From Nitrospinota bacterium (lineage in GTDB: Bacteria > Nitrospinota_A > UBA7883), in contig JAOUMU010000012.1 in assembly GCA_029881335.1 (NCBI GenBank), forward strand, positions 1 to 40,762: 40,762 bases of DNA, written 5' to 3'. Shown here piece by piece: positions 15,477-25,454 of the stretch; position 1 is the first letter of the stretch, and every line of letters starts with the position of its first letter. A model generated the notes under the pieces. It saw nothing but the letters and a program-made list of their open reading frames with translations, had not been told where the DNA came from and made no database searches. A program made the position numbers and the translations under genes.

Positions 15477-16635
15477 AGGCCGGCCCCATGCAGGCGGTGT
15501 TCGGTTTTTTAGCGTGTATCCCCAGCTCCCGGCTGCCTCTTAAAAGCCTGGTTATCGGCGTTATATTGACACCCATGGTGGCCATCCTTGGCGCGAAGAG
15601 CTCCAATGCTCGTATCGTCTCAGGATATGGATGACCTATCCCCACTGCGGAGCCGTTTTTCAGCGCCTTGGCCGTCAGAAGCTCCAGCGCCTTAATGATC
15701 TTTCGTACATCTCTATCGTTGTCCAGGAACACATCCCGTTGCGCCGCCGGGACCCCTATACCGCGCGCGGTTTTATAAGCCACAGAGCCGGCAGAGGTTC
15801 GCGAGTCGACAAAGAAAAGGCCCCTGGCGCTTATTTCCTCCATTACCGTGGCCATGCTCTCCACCCTCTCTGTCAGTAGCGATCCCATGTGGTTATTAAC
15901 ACCCACAACTCCTGGAATCCACTCAATATCGCCGATAATAAGCTGCTGCAGCTGGGCTGCGTCGTGGGTGGAATATAGGGCGCCAGGGCCGGGGTTGTTC
16001 CCCTTGGACTTCGGCTCCATGGGAAGATGCAGCATCACCACTTGCCCCTTCTCCCCGGCTAGCAGGGCCGCCTGGCGGGAATGGGGCTGGTGTGGAAGTA
16101 TGGCCAGGGCGATAGGCAAACCGATTGCAAGCAGTTGCTCCACAGCTTGCATGTTCTGTCCAATGTCATCGATGATTATCGCCACTTGCGCCGGAGATGA
16201 AGAAGACCTGTCAGGCAGCGGCGGAAGGCTGGCCAACATTTTATCCGGGCTGGTCTGCGCCCTTTTGCTGGGCCGCTTTGGGACAGGTACCACTGGCGTC
16301 CCAGCCTCCCTGGGCGCTGGTGAGGCCCTATCCACTCGCACGGCGGGCCGTTTTTCCTCCAGATCCACATACGCCTTGGAATGCAGGGGAAGCGGATCGG
16401 CCTTTTTATGTACAACTTTATGTACAACAGGCGCTACGACACTTGAGGTCTGGACTACATCGCTTTTCTTGAATGAATAGCCTCCAGCCACAACACCAGC
16501 CGCGAATATGACAAGAACAATGGCGACAACCTTTGCGATCCGCGACCGCCTTTTGGTCCACAGCTTCTTCAGGCTGAACACGGATTTTTTCCTGCTTCTC
16601 CGTCTTTTCCTTTTCGGGGCTCGGCCCTCAGCCAT
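15472..16635 (-). CDS. Divergent polysaccharide deacetylase family protein (YibQ/DUF610-like)
   Basis: A 387-residue membrane-anchored protein of the divergent polysaccharide deacetylase family (Pfam Polysacc_deac_2). It has a very basic cytoplasmic start (KRKRRRSRKK), one anchor helix (about 34-54), a low-complexity periplasmic linker (about 60-145) and the catalytic-fold domain from about 150. That domain shows IIIDDIGQN with Asp156/157, ALAILPHQPHS, LHLPMEP, NHMGS, FFVDSRTS and GIGHPYPET. It lies 35 bases downstream of ctpA, a recurrent pairing in proteobacteria where a peptidoglycan-hydrolase activator (envC) often joins them; no envC is present here. A cell-wall role is likely; the exact substrate is unknown. 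Confidence 0.88.
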   Translation of the reverse strand: MAEGRAPKRKRRRSRKKSVFSLKKLWTKRRSRIAKVVAIVLVIFAAGVVAGGYSFKKSDVVQTSSVVAPVVHKVVHKKADPLPLHSKAYVDLEEKRPAVRVDRASPAPREAGTPVVPVPKRPSKRAQTSPDKMLASLPPLPDRSSSSPAQVAIIIDDIGQNMQAVEQLLAIGLPIALAILPHQPHSRQAALLAGEKGQVVMLHLPMEPKSKGNNPGPGALYSTHDAAQLQQLIIGDIEWIPGVVGVNNHMGSLLTERVESMATVMEEISARGLFFVDSRTSAGSVAYKTARGIGVPAAQRDVFLDNDRDVRKIIKALELLTAKALKNGSAVGIGHPYPETIRALELFAPRMATMGVNITPITRLLRGSRELGIHAKKPNTACMGPAC

Positions 16636-16670
16636 CGCGCCTCAATTTTTCCAGGTTAATCCAGCCCTAC

Positions 16671-18050
16671 CTACCGCTTTTTGGTTCTTGCGGTGGTCAA
16701 GTTCTTTCCCCTGATTGTATTGATCATTTCCCAGCTTTGGAGCACGCCGATGGCGCGTTGGAGCTGATAATCCTTCTCCAGATCCACGGCTGAAGGTTTT
16801 GTTGAATCCTCGGCTTTATCCTCACCAGCTTTGGCGGGTTCCTTGCCCTCCTCTTCCTTCTTTACTTCGCTATCGCCGTTGTCGCCGTTTACTTTGGCCT
16901 TGACCTTGTCCCTCACCGAAGGACCGCCCTCTTTCTTTACCGACGCCAAATCAGGGGCCCTCTGCTCAATCACGATATCGGGGGCGATACCCACGTTGTG
17001 TATCTGCCGGCCCAGCGGCGTGTAATATTTGGCCGTGGTCAGCCGCAGCCCGGAGTTTTCCCTAAGCGGAATGATGGTCTGTACAGAGCCCTTGCCAAAA
17101 GTCTGGGTTCCCACCACCAAAGCCCTCTTAAGATCTTGCATCGCTCCGGCCACGATCTCCGAGGCGGAAGCGGAACCCTTGTTCACCAGCACCACCATTG
17201 GGTAGTCATTATCGGCGATGTTCCTTTCGGAGGTGAATTCCATATTCTGGTTTGGCATCCGCCCACGAGTATAGACGATCATCTCCCCCTTTTCCAGGAA
17301 TAGCTCCGACACCGCCACGGCCTGATTGAGCAATCCGCCGGGATCGTTACGCAGGTCCAAGATAAAGCCCTTGAATCCCTCGGCCTTCATGGTATTAATG
17401 GCGCTTTCCAGATCGTTGGCGGTGTCCTTGCTAAAGCTTCGCACCTTGGCATAGGCCCATCCATCCGGTAGCATCTGGTATTTCACCGAGGTAACATGGA
17501 TCACATCTCGCTTGATGGTGAAATCCTTTGGCTGGTCGAATCCCTCCCGGACGATGGTTATCACCACCTCCGTTCCCTTCTTGCCGCGCATTTTCCGCAC
17601 CGCATCCATCAGGTTCATATCGAAGGTCGACTCCCCGTCCACCCGCACAATCCTGTCTCCAGCCTGAATGCCGGCATCCCAGGCGGGCGTATCCTCGATC
17701 GGCGCCACCACGGTTAACAGGTCGTCCTTGATAGTGATTTCTATCCCGATCCCGCCAAACTCACCCTCGGTCTCCACCTGCATCTCCTTGTACATCTCCG
17801 GAGTCATGTAGCTCGAATGGGCATCCAGGCTTCTCAACATCCCGTTTATGGCGCCCTCCACCAGTTTTGTCGGCTCCACGGTCTCAACATAATTCTGCTC
17901 CACCAACGACAGAATGTTGGCGAAGGTCTCCAGATTGTCATAGGTCTTTACATCCGCCATGACGCTATTGGACCGAGCGACCAGGGCCATTACCACAAGG
18001 CCTGCGAAAAACGCAGCCGATAGGGCCGCCAAAGAATACTTTCGAGACAT
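16671..18050 (-). CDS. ctpA: C-terminal processing peptidase CtpA/Prc (S41 family)
   Basis: Periplasmic or membrane-anchored serine protease that cleaves protein C-termini, usually acting in envelope quality control. The 459-residue protein has an N-terminal signal-anchor (about 7-27), a PDZ domain (about 98-185: FGGIGIEITIKDDLLTVV, GIQAGDRIVRVDG) and the S41 core. Catalytic Ser295 lies in GSASASEIV and Lys320 in TFGKGSVQ, the 25-residue spacing seen in this family. A charged linker rich in Lys, Glu and Asp (about 365-420) follows before a conserved-looking QLQRAIGVLQSW end. It is first in a probable operon with the deacetylase. Confidence 0.95.
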   Translation of the reverse strand: MSRKYSLAALSAAFFAGLVVMALVARSNSVMADVKTYDNLETFANILSLVEQNYVETVEPTKLVEGAINGMLRSLDAHSSYMTPEMYKEMQVETEGEFGGIGIEITIKDDLLTVVAPIEDTPAWDAGIQAGDRIVRVDGESTFDMNLMDAVRKMRGKKGTEVVITIVREGFDQPKDFTIKRDVIHVTSVKYQMLPDGWAYAKVRSFSKDTANDLESAINTMKAEGFKGFILDLRNDPGGLLNQAVAVSELFLEKGEMIVYTRGRMPNQNMEFTSERNIADNDYPMVVLVNKGSASASEIVAGAMQDLKRALVVGTQTFGKGSVQTIIPLRENSGLRLTTAKYYTPLGRQIHNVGIAPDIVIEQRAPDLASVKKEGGPSVRDKVKAKVNGDNGDSEVKKEEEGKEPAKAGEDKAEDSTKPSAVDLEKDYQLQRAIGVLQSWEMINTIRGKNLTTARTKKR

Positions 18051-18102
18051 TTGAGATCCTTTAATATTTTATTTTGATGTGTGGGCCACTTCTGTAATCT
18101 GC

Positions 18103-19089
18103 TTACCCGGTCATTACAGTCTTTGCCTGGGTGGCCGCAGGCTCTTTTTTCATTCCGATGGCCTTGCGGGCGGCTTCCACCACCGCCTCGGTGTTCATGC
18201 CAAACAGGTTCAACAGTTCCTCCGGGGCGCCGGACGATCCCACCGCAGCCCTCATCCCCACACGAATCACGGGGACAGGCTCTGTCTCCGACACCTCCTC
18301 CGCCACCGCGGAGCCAAGCCCACCGATTATGGAATGTTCCTCAGCGGTGACTATGGCGCCAGTTTCCCGCGCCATGGAAACTATCATCTCCACGTCTATC
18401 GGCTTTATAGATGACATATTCACCACGGCGGCCGAAACGCCTTCGTTGGAAAGAACCTCGGCGGCCTCCAGCGCCTTGCTGACCATTATGCCGCAAGCGA
18501 TAATCGCCACATCCGTCCCCTCACGCAATCGAGCGGCCTTGCCGGGAGTGAACTCTACATCCTCCCGCAAAAGCACCGGGAACTTATCCCTGGCGGTGCG
18601 GATGTAAAACGGGCCAGAGAGCTGGGCTGCCCTCCGGACCGCCGCAGCGGTCTCGTGGGCATCAGCGGGGACAATCACGGTAATGTTGGGCATGACTCTC
18701 ATCAGGGCTATATCCTCCAGCGCCTGGTGAGTGGGCCCATCCTCCCCCACGGTGATGCCGCCGTGGGAGGCTACGATCTTTACATTCATTTTTCCCATGC
18801 ACACAGACTGGCGCACCTGGTCCCACGCCCGCCCGGAGGCGAAGACCGCAAAGGTGGACGCGAAGGGAATTTTCCCCGCCGCCGCCAGCCCCGCCGCCGT
18901 GGAGACCATATCCTGCTCCGCCACTCCCATATTGAAAAACCTTTCGGGGAACCTGGCGGCGAATATGGATGTCCTGGTGGAGCCGGATAGATCGGCGTCC
19001 AGAACCACTATATTCTCGTTTTCGGCGCCAAGGTCGGCCAGAGCCTGGCCATAGGCGTCGCGCAGTGATTTCATTTTTACTTCAGTCAT
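18103..19089 (-). CDS. Transketolase, C-terminal subunit
   Basis: The second half of a two-gene transketolase (pyrimidine-binding and C-terminal domains). The 328-residue protein has VVLDADLSGSTRT, the cofactor-activating Glu in FNMGVAEQDMVSTAAGLA (near residue 58), SHGGITVGEDGPTHQALEDIA and a transketolase C domain with GTDVAIIACG. The complete enzyme moves two-carbon units between sugar phosphates in the non-oxidative pentose phosphate pathway. It begins 11 bases after the N-terminal subunit and has an AGAGG ribosome-binding site. A specialised partner substrate, as in apulose or sulfosugar pathways, cannot be ruled out. Confidence 0.93.
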   Translation of the reverse strand: MTEVKMKSLRDAYGQALADLGAENENIVVLDADLSGSTRTSIFAARFPERFFNMGVAEQDMVSTAAGLAAAGKIPFASTFAVFASGRAWDQVRQSVCMGKMNVKIVASHGGITVGEDGPTHQALEDIALMRVMPNITVIVPADAHETAAAVRRAAQLSGPFYIRTARDKFPVLLREDVEFTPGKAARLREGTDVAIIACGIMVSKALEAAEVLSNEGVSAAVVNMSSIKPIDVEMIVSMARETGAIVTAEEHSIIGGLGSAVAEEVSETEPVPVIRVGMRAAVGSSGAPEELLNLFGMNTEAVVEAARKAIGMKKEPAATQAKTVMTG

Positions 19090-19100
19090 CCTCTATTTCC

Positions 19101-19928
19101 TTATGCCGCGTCCAGCTCCGCCATGGCCAAATCCAGTTCTTCCCTGGAGGGAGCTTTCCCATGGAAGGCTACCTTGTTTTCCATGAAGGATACTCCCTTT
19201 CCCTTGACGGTATGCGCCCAGATCAGGGATGGCTTTCCCTTTGTCCGGCCCGCCTTATCCACAGCGTCCAGAATCTGGCCGAAATCATGCCCGTCGATTT
19301 CGTACACTTCCCAGCCGAAAGCGCGCCATTTGTCCCCGATGGGCTCGATTCCCATGACATCTTTTACCACGCCGTCTATCTGCAGGCCGTTGTTGTCCAG
19401 AAAGGCTGTGACATTATCCAGTTTGTAATGAGCGGCGGTCATGGCCGCTTCCCACACCTGGCCCTCCTGGGTTTCCCCGTCACCCATCATGCAGAATACC
19501 CTTTCGTCCGACTTGTTCAGTTTCAGGGCCATGGCAATGCCATTTGAGATGGACAACCCCTGGCCCAATGAGCCGGTGCACACCTCCACGCCAGGGGTGG
19601 ATGGAGAATATGGGTGACCGGAGAGGATGGATTTTACTTTCCGAAGGGTCATCAGATGTTTCTTGTCGAAATATCCGCTCTGTGCCAGAACCGCATACAG
19701 GGCTGGCGCGCCATGTCCCTTGCTCAGGATGAACCTGTCTCTGGGGCCGGAGGCTCCGGGCGTCGGTGAATGGCGCATTCTGGAAAAATAGAGAGCTGTA
19801 AGCATGTCTATCGCCGAGAGGGATCCGCCAGTGTGGCCGCTCCCCGCGGCGTGGAGCATCCTGAGGATATCTTTCCTTAAATTTCTGGATATTTCCTTGA
19901 GCTTGTCGATATCATTCATCATTCGCAT
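19101..19928 (-). CDS. Transketolase, N-terminal (thiamine diphosphate-binding) subunit
   Basis: The first half of the split transketolase. The 275-residue protein shows GSGHTGGSLSAIDML (His32 region), SKGHGAPALYA (about 69-79), and the thiamine diphosphate motif from GDGETQEGQVWEAA (149-162) to FLDNN near 180. Fused bacterial transketolases are about 650 residues; here the two ORFs together give about 600, as in archaeal-type split enzymes. The first ATG at 19928 has two more in-frame ATGs within four codons, and no strong Shine-Dalgarno decides between them. Co-transcribed with the C-terminal subunit. Confidence 0.93.
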   Translation of the reverse strand: MRMMNDIDKLKEISRNLRKDILRMLHAAGSGHTGGSLSAIDMLTALYFSRMRHSPTPGASGPRDRFILSKGHGAPALYAVLAQSGYFDKKHLMTLRKVKSILSGHPYSPSTPGVEVCTGSLGQGLSISNGIAMALKLNKSDERVFCMMGDGETQEGQVWEAAMTAAHYKLDNVTAFLDNNGLQIDGVVKDVMGIEPIGDKWRAFGWEVYEIDGHDFGQILDAVDKAGRTKGKPSLIWAHTVKGKGVSFMENKVAFHGKAPSREELDLAMAELDAA

Positions 19929-20151
19929 TGCTACTTATTTATCAAAGCTATTTTGGATTCACAAAACCTCAAACTGGAAAACCAGGATCAGGGCGGATAG
20001 GCTTGACGGGGTTACTTTCCGAAAAAGCATCAGTTCATCCATAATTCAGGCAAAAGCCGCAAGTTCAATTTATCATCAAACCAGCCATTCGCGCAAAGAT
20101 AAAAATGGAAGCTAAAGGCGACAGTGGGCTTTTCCTGCTACACTTTTCAGA

Positions 20152-20173
20152 ATAACTCCCGGATAACTCCCGG
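20152..20173. repeat. Tandem 11-base repeat downstream of kdsA
   Basis: ATAACTCCCGG occurs twice head to tail, 20152-20162 and 20163-20173, just past the kdsA stop. It is a perfect duplication in the 255-base gap between kdsA and the transketolase gene, which otherwise shows no gene. Probably replication slippage. Confidence 0.8.
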
Positions 20174-20183
20174 CTGGAAGCTA

Positions 20184-21005
20184 TTATACTTTCACCATCT
20201 CGTCTATCTTTTTCAGAGAGCTCAGAAGCCCGGCCAGACGGTCCATGGGCCACATGTTCGGCCCATCGCAGGGGGCGTGGTCTGGATCCGGATGGGACTC
20301 CAGGAACAAGGCGGCCACTCCCGCGGCTACAGCCGCCCTGGCCAGCGGCGGTATCATCATCCTGTTTCCACCGCTGGCGTTGCCCAGCCCTCCGGGACGC
20401 TGCACCGAGTGACCCGCGTCGAAAACCACCGGCGTTCCCTCCGAGGCCATCTCCACCAGCGAGGTCATATCAACCACCAGCGAGTTGTAGCCGAAAAAGG
20501 TTCCTCTCTCGGTCAGGGTAACCATCTCGTTCCCGGTCCGCTTCACCTTTTCCACGGCGTTTTTCATCTCCCAGGGCGCCATGAATTGCCCTTTCTTTAT
20601 GTTCACCACCTTCCCGGTGGCGCCGGCGGCGGTGAGGATATCCGTCTGGCGGCACAAAAAAGCGGGAATTTGAATAATATCCACCACCTCCCCCACGGCG
20701 GCGGCGTCACCTACGATATGGAAATCGGTGAGCACTGGAACTCCCACTTCCCGACGTACTTTCTGGAGGATATTGAGCCCCTTTTCCACGCCCAATCCAC
20801 GAAAAGAATCGGCGGAGGAGCGGTTCGCCTTGTCATAGGAGGACTTGTATATAAACCCTACACCCACTTTTTTTGTGATTTCCCGCAGGGCCTCGGCGGC
20901 TCTTAAGGCATGATCCTCGCTTTCAATAACGCAGGGGCCGCCGATGAATACGAAGGGAAGATCATCTCCGAAGGAGACGGAATTTATCGCCAGCTCAACT
21001 TTCAT
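20184..21005 (-). CDS. kdsA: 3-deoxy-8-phosphooctulonate synthase KdsA
   Basis: Condenses phosphoenolpyruvate with arabinose-5-phosphate to Kdo-8-phosphate, the first step to the Kdo of lipopolysaccharide. The 273-residue protein has FIGGPCVIES near the start, IYKSSYDKANRSS, PVLTDFHI, DIIQIPAFLCRQTDIL, NIKKGQFMAPWEM, VFDAGHSVQRPGG and LFLESHPDPDHAPCDGPN. The Cys in GGPCVIES together with the late DGPN rather than SDGPN-type region is typical of metal-dependent versus independent subclasses, but I do not assign one. It lies 164 bases after pyrG in the kdsB-pyrG-kdsA order. Confidence 0.96.
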   Translation of the reverse strand: MKVELAINSVSFGDDLPFVFIGGPCVIESEDHALRAAEALREITKKVGVGFIYKSSYDKANRSSADSFRGLGVEKGLNILQKVRREVGVPVLTDFHIVGDAAAVGEVVDIIQIPAFLCRQTDILTAAGATGKVVNIKKGQFMAPWEMKNAVEKVKRTGNEMVTLTERGTFFGYNSLVVDMTSLVEMASEGTPVVFDAGHSVQRPGGLGNASGGNRMMIPPLARAAVAAGVAALFLESHPDPDHAPCDGPNMWPMDRLAGLLSSLKKIDEMVKV

Positions 21006-21169
21006 TGGAACATATCCTCCATTAGGCTGTCAGGTCCGGCCATCGGCGCTTCGATGGATTGGCGGCCTCATATTTTTCTTTTATGTCGACAGGGATGTGG
21101 CGCCACAGTTTTCGCTGGCGCGGATGCCGCCGATCTTCGCCTGGCCATGTGCAAGACGCAACGCCCTGG

Positions 21170-22771
<1,602 letters not shown>

Positions 22772-23512
22772 CTAGTGGTCTTCCTTTGCGATCAGGTTGG
22801 CGCGTTCCAGGTCGGCCGGTGAATCCACCCCGATCGAATCTTTGTCGGTCATTACAACCAAAATCTTCTCCCCTGTTTCCAAGACTCTAAGTTGCTCCAG
22901 TTTCTCCCTTTTCTCCAGGGGAGTGGGCGCCATTGTGGCATATTCGAGCAGAAATTCCTTCCGAAAAACGTATAGCCCCAGGTGCTTTAAGTGCGATTTG
23001 CCTCCCGGGGAACCATCCCTATCGTTGGGAATCGGCGCCTTGGAGAAGTATAGCGCCATTTCATCGAGATCGCGAACCACGAGGGTCACGTTCGGGTCGC
23101 ATGCGTCCTCATATGTCACCGGGACGCACAGGGTGGACATCTTCACCGTCCCATGCTCCAGCAGCCGCCGCACCGCCAGATCCACAGTGCCTGGATCAAT
23201 AAAGGGCTCGTCGCCTTGCATGTTCACCACCACATCCGCCTGCCGCCTTCTGGCCACTTCGGCCACCCGATCTGTGCCGCTTTGATGATCCGGCGAAGTC
23301 ATCTCCGCCTGGCCGCCGAAGGCCCGGACCGCCTCCATCACTTTCTCATCGTCGGTGGCCACCACCACTTCCGTGGCGGTTTCCATCTTCATGGCCTGAC
23401 GGTACACAAGCTCTATCATCGGTTTGCCGCAGATCAGTTTTAACGGTTTTCCCCTCAGCCGGACGGAGCCGTACCGGGAGGGAATTACCACCAGGACACT
23501 GGGGTTGCTCAT
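22772..23512 (-). CDS. kdsB: 3-deoxy-manno-octulosonate cytidylyltransferase KdsB
   Basis: Activates Kdo with CTP to CMP-Kdo, the donor for lipid A core synthesis. The 246-residue protein has the typical start VVIPSRYGSVRLRGKPL, then DHQSGTDRVAEVA, VVNMQGDEPFIDP, FSKAPIPNDRDG, HLGLYVFRKEFL and EKREKLEQLRVLETG. First gene of the kdsB-pyrG-kdsA cluster. Its 215-base upstream gap holds no confident promoter. Confidence 0.96.
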   Translation of the reverse strand: MSNPSVLVVIPSRYGSVRLRGKPLKLICGKPMIELVYRQAMKMETATEVVVATDDEKVMEAVRAFGGQAEMTSPDHQSGTDRVAEVARRRQADVVVNMQGDEPFIDPGTVDLAVRRLLEHGTVKMSTLCVPVTYEDACDPNVTLVVRDLDEMALYFSKAPIPNDRDGSPGGKSHLKHLGLYVFRKEFLLEYATMAPTPLEKREKLEQLRVLETGEKILVVMTDKDSIGVDSPADLERANLIAKEDH

Positions 23513-23663
23513 GGGTTTTTACTCAATCGGAGGATAGTTGTCCCCATCCGGCCAGGATCGATGGGCGCTCCTTCGTAAGGGGAGCAGTCGGATAGGATCA
23601 TTTCGTTTTCGGATATTCTACATCAAACCGGGTCGCCGGGGGGGATGTTTGGGAAAGATCGCG

Positions 23664-23721
23664 AAAAAAAAGAGGGACGGCCGGCGTGATGGAAGCCTCA
23701 GCTCCACTGGTTGAACGCCGG
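23664..23721 (-). terminator. Candidate terminator after the priming glycosyltransferase gene
   Basis: In the minus-strand sense CCGGCGT (23721-23715) pairs with ACGCCGG (23687-23681), and TGGAGC/GCTTCCA forms an inner stem. A T8 run (23671-23664) comes nine bases past the hairpin. The order hairpin then U-tract fits a Rho-independent terminator, but the spacing is longer than normal. Confidence 0.5.
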
Positions 23722-23727
23722 GGGCTA

Positions 23728-25128
23728 TTAGTATGCGTGCTTGTTGACAAAGCCTTTCCAGATGGTAAGCCAGAGGATTTTCAGATCGAACAACACCGAC
23801 CAGTTCTCGATATAGTAAAGATCGTATTCGACCCTTTTCTCCAAAGAGGTGTTTCCGCGAAGCCCGTTGACCTGCGCCCAGCCGGTGATGCCGGCTTTCA
23901 TTTTGTGGCGGAGCATATACTTGGGAATGCTTCTCTTGAAGTCCGCCACGAACACGGGGCGCTCCGGCCTGGGGCCCACCAGGCTCATCTTCCCGGTGAG
24001 CACGTTGAAAAGCTGGGGTAGCTCATCCAGGCTGGTCTTGCGTAAAAAGGTTCCCAAAACCGTGCGTCTGTCGTCGCCCGATTTGGCCCACACGGCGCCG
24101 GTCTCTTTTTCCGCGTCCACCCGCATTGTGCGGAACTTGTATATGGTGAAAGGTTCTCCTCCAAGGCTCATCCGCACCTGGTTATAAAGAAGCGGCCCCC
24201 TGGACTCCAGTTTGATCGCCAAGGCGATGAGCGCCATCACCGGCGACCAAAGAACGATGAACACGGCGGCGAATATGTAGTCGAAAGCGGTTTTCAGCAC
24301 TTTGTTCCAGCCGTACATGGGGCTTTCGGAGAGGGAGACAATGGGGAAGCCGTCAAAATCCTCCACGCTGGAGTTGAGTCTGATGAACTGGCTGATGTCA
24401 GGGGCCAATTTGATGTCCACGGTGGCGTCGCTTAGCCTGGTGAGTGTGTTCTCCAAGCGTTCATACGCTCCGTGCGGCAAAGCGATGAACACCTGATCCA
24501 CCTTGTATTTTTCTATTATATCATCCACCTCGTCCGCCAGACCGATGACCTTGTGCCCATGGTACATCTGTCCCAGGTCTTTCGGGTCGTCGGCCAGCAT
24601 CCCCACTACCACCATTCCGGATTCCGGATGGCGCGAAAAAGTCTCCGCCAGGCTCCGGGCCAAGTCCCCCGCTCCCACGATCACCACGTAGCGCAGGTTG
24701 TATCCTCTCTTCCGGAAGATGCGCAATGTGGTGCGCACCATGATGTGGGAGACTATCAGCCCGGAGATGGAGAGCATCCAGAACAGGGACATGGCGGCGC
24801 GGGAGTATGAGTATTCCCTGTAAAAGAACGCGGCGGCCATGGTCATAGTTATGGCATAGACCGAGGCCTTGAATATTCTGAAGTATTCGTTGAACCGGGA
24901 GTCGCTCCTCATCGGGGAGTACATCCCGCCGATATGCATGCAAAGCCCCCAGATAATCACCAGGACCGGGATAAACCATAGATATTCGGTGAACTCGGGG
25001 ACACCCTTTGGGGTGGGCAGGTCTGTTGAAAAACGTATCCAATACGCCGCCAGCCAGGAGAAGACCACAACGCCGATATCCACAACAAGCATTATGGTCA
25101 GGAAAAGCTGGTTATGCTTTTTCAACAT
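23728..25128 (-). CDS. Undecaprenyl-phosphate sugar phosphotransferase (WcaJ/polyprenyl glycosylphosphotransferase family)
   Basis: Starts exopolysaccharide or O-unit synthesis by transferring a sugar-phosphate to undecaprenyl phosphate. The 466-residue protein has four N-terminal membrane spans (about 10-30, 49-66, 92-107, 112-132) and a Rossmann-like CoA-binding-3 domain (YVVIVGAGDLARSL, about 147-160). One further helix near 283-305 leads into the catalytic Bac_transf domain with YKFRTMRVDA, RKTSLDELPQLFNV, SLVGPRPERPVF, HKMKAGITGWAQVNG and a YDLYYIENWSV end. The closest type is the glucose-1-phosphate transferase group, but the sugar is not fixed by sequence. No other polysaccharide gene is adjacent. 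Confidence 0.92.
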   Translation of the reverse strand: MLKKHNQLFLTIMLVVDIGVVVFSWLAAYWIRFSTDLPTPKGVPEFTEYLWFIPVLVIIWGLCMHIGGMYSPMRSDSRFNEYFRIFKASVYAITMTMAAAFFYREYSYSRAAMSLFWMLSISGLIVSHIMVRTTLRIFRKRGYNLRYVVIVGAGDLARSLAETFSRHPESGMVVVGMLADDPKDLGQMYHGHKVIGLADEVDDIIEKYKVDQVFIALPHGAYERLENTLTRLSDATVDIKLAPDISQFIRLNSSVEDFDGFPIVSLSESPMYGWNKVLKTAFDYIFAAVFIVLWSPVMALIALAIKLESRGPLLYNQVRMSLGGEPFTIYKFRTMRVDAEKETGAVWAKSGDDRRTVLGTFLRKTSLDELPQLFNVLTGKMSLVGPRPERPVFVADFKRSIPKYMLRHKMKAGITGWAQVNGLRGNTSLEKRVEYDLYYIENWSVLFDLKILWLTIWKGFVNKHAY

Positions 25129-25454
25129 ATAACACCTGCACGGTTGATCACGCAGATCTCTTCACAATCATCGAAGGTTTTCATACACTAATTCCCATTT
25201 CAGACAAAAGACGCCCTTAAACGTGAAAAATCCCCTCGACTGAAAACCCCATGTTCCCGCTTCCCCAAGGAAGCTTTGCTGATATTGACTTAAGGCAATC
25301 CCGCCGCATTATCCTTGCCGACAACTTGACAGTGGACCCATTATACACGATACCCTTCTGTATTTTCGAGAATTATTTTTCCTCAGTTCGGCGCCCCGGG
25401 GGGGATCACCAAGCCTCCGGACACCATGGTCGGAGCGGAATTCCTGATCAGATC
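25129..25454. other. Intergenic region between glycosyltransferase and sensor kinase genes
   Basis: 326 bases without a convincing gene. It holds a minus-strand TATAAT (25345-25340) without a matching -35 that could serve the glycosyltransferase gene through a leader of about 205 bases. It also has an inverted repeat CTCCG/CGGAG (25415-25419 with 25431-25435) enclosing ACCATGGT, shortly after the kinase stop and possibly its terminator, and a G7 run nearby. Nothing else stands out. Confidence 0.5.

Noticed and set aside
18103-19928. Frameshift splitting a single transketolase gene
   Set aside because: The two halves have separate starts, a ribosome-binding site and an 11-base gap at the natural domain border, as in known two-gene transketolases.
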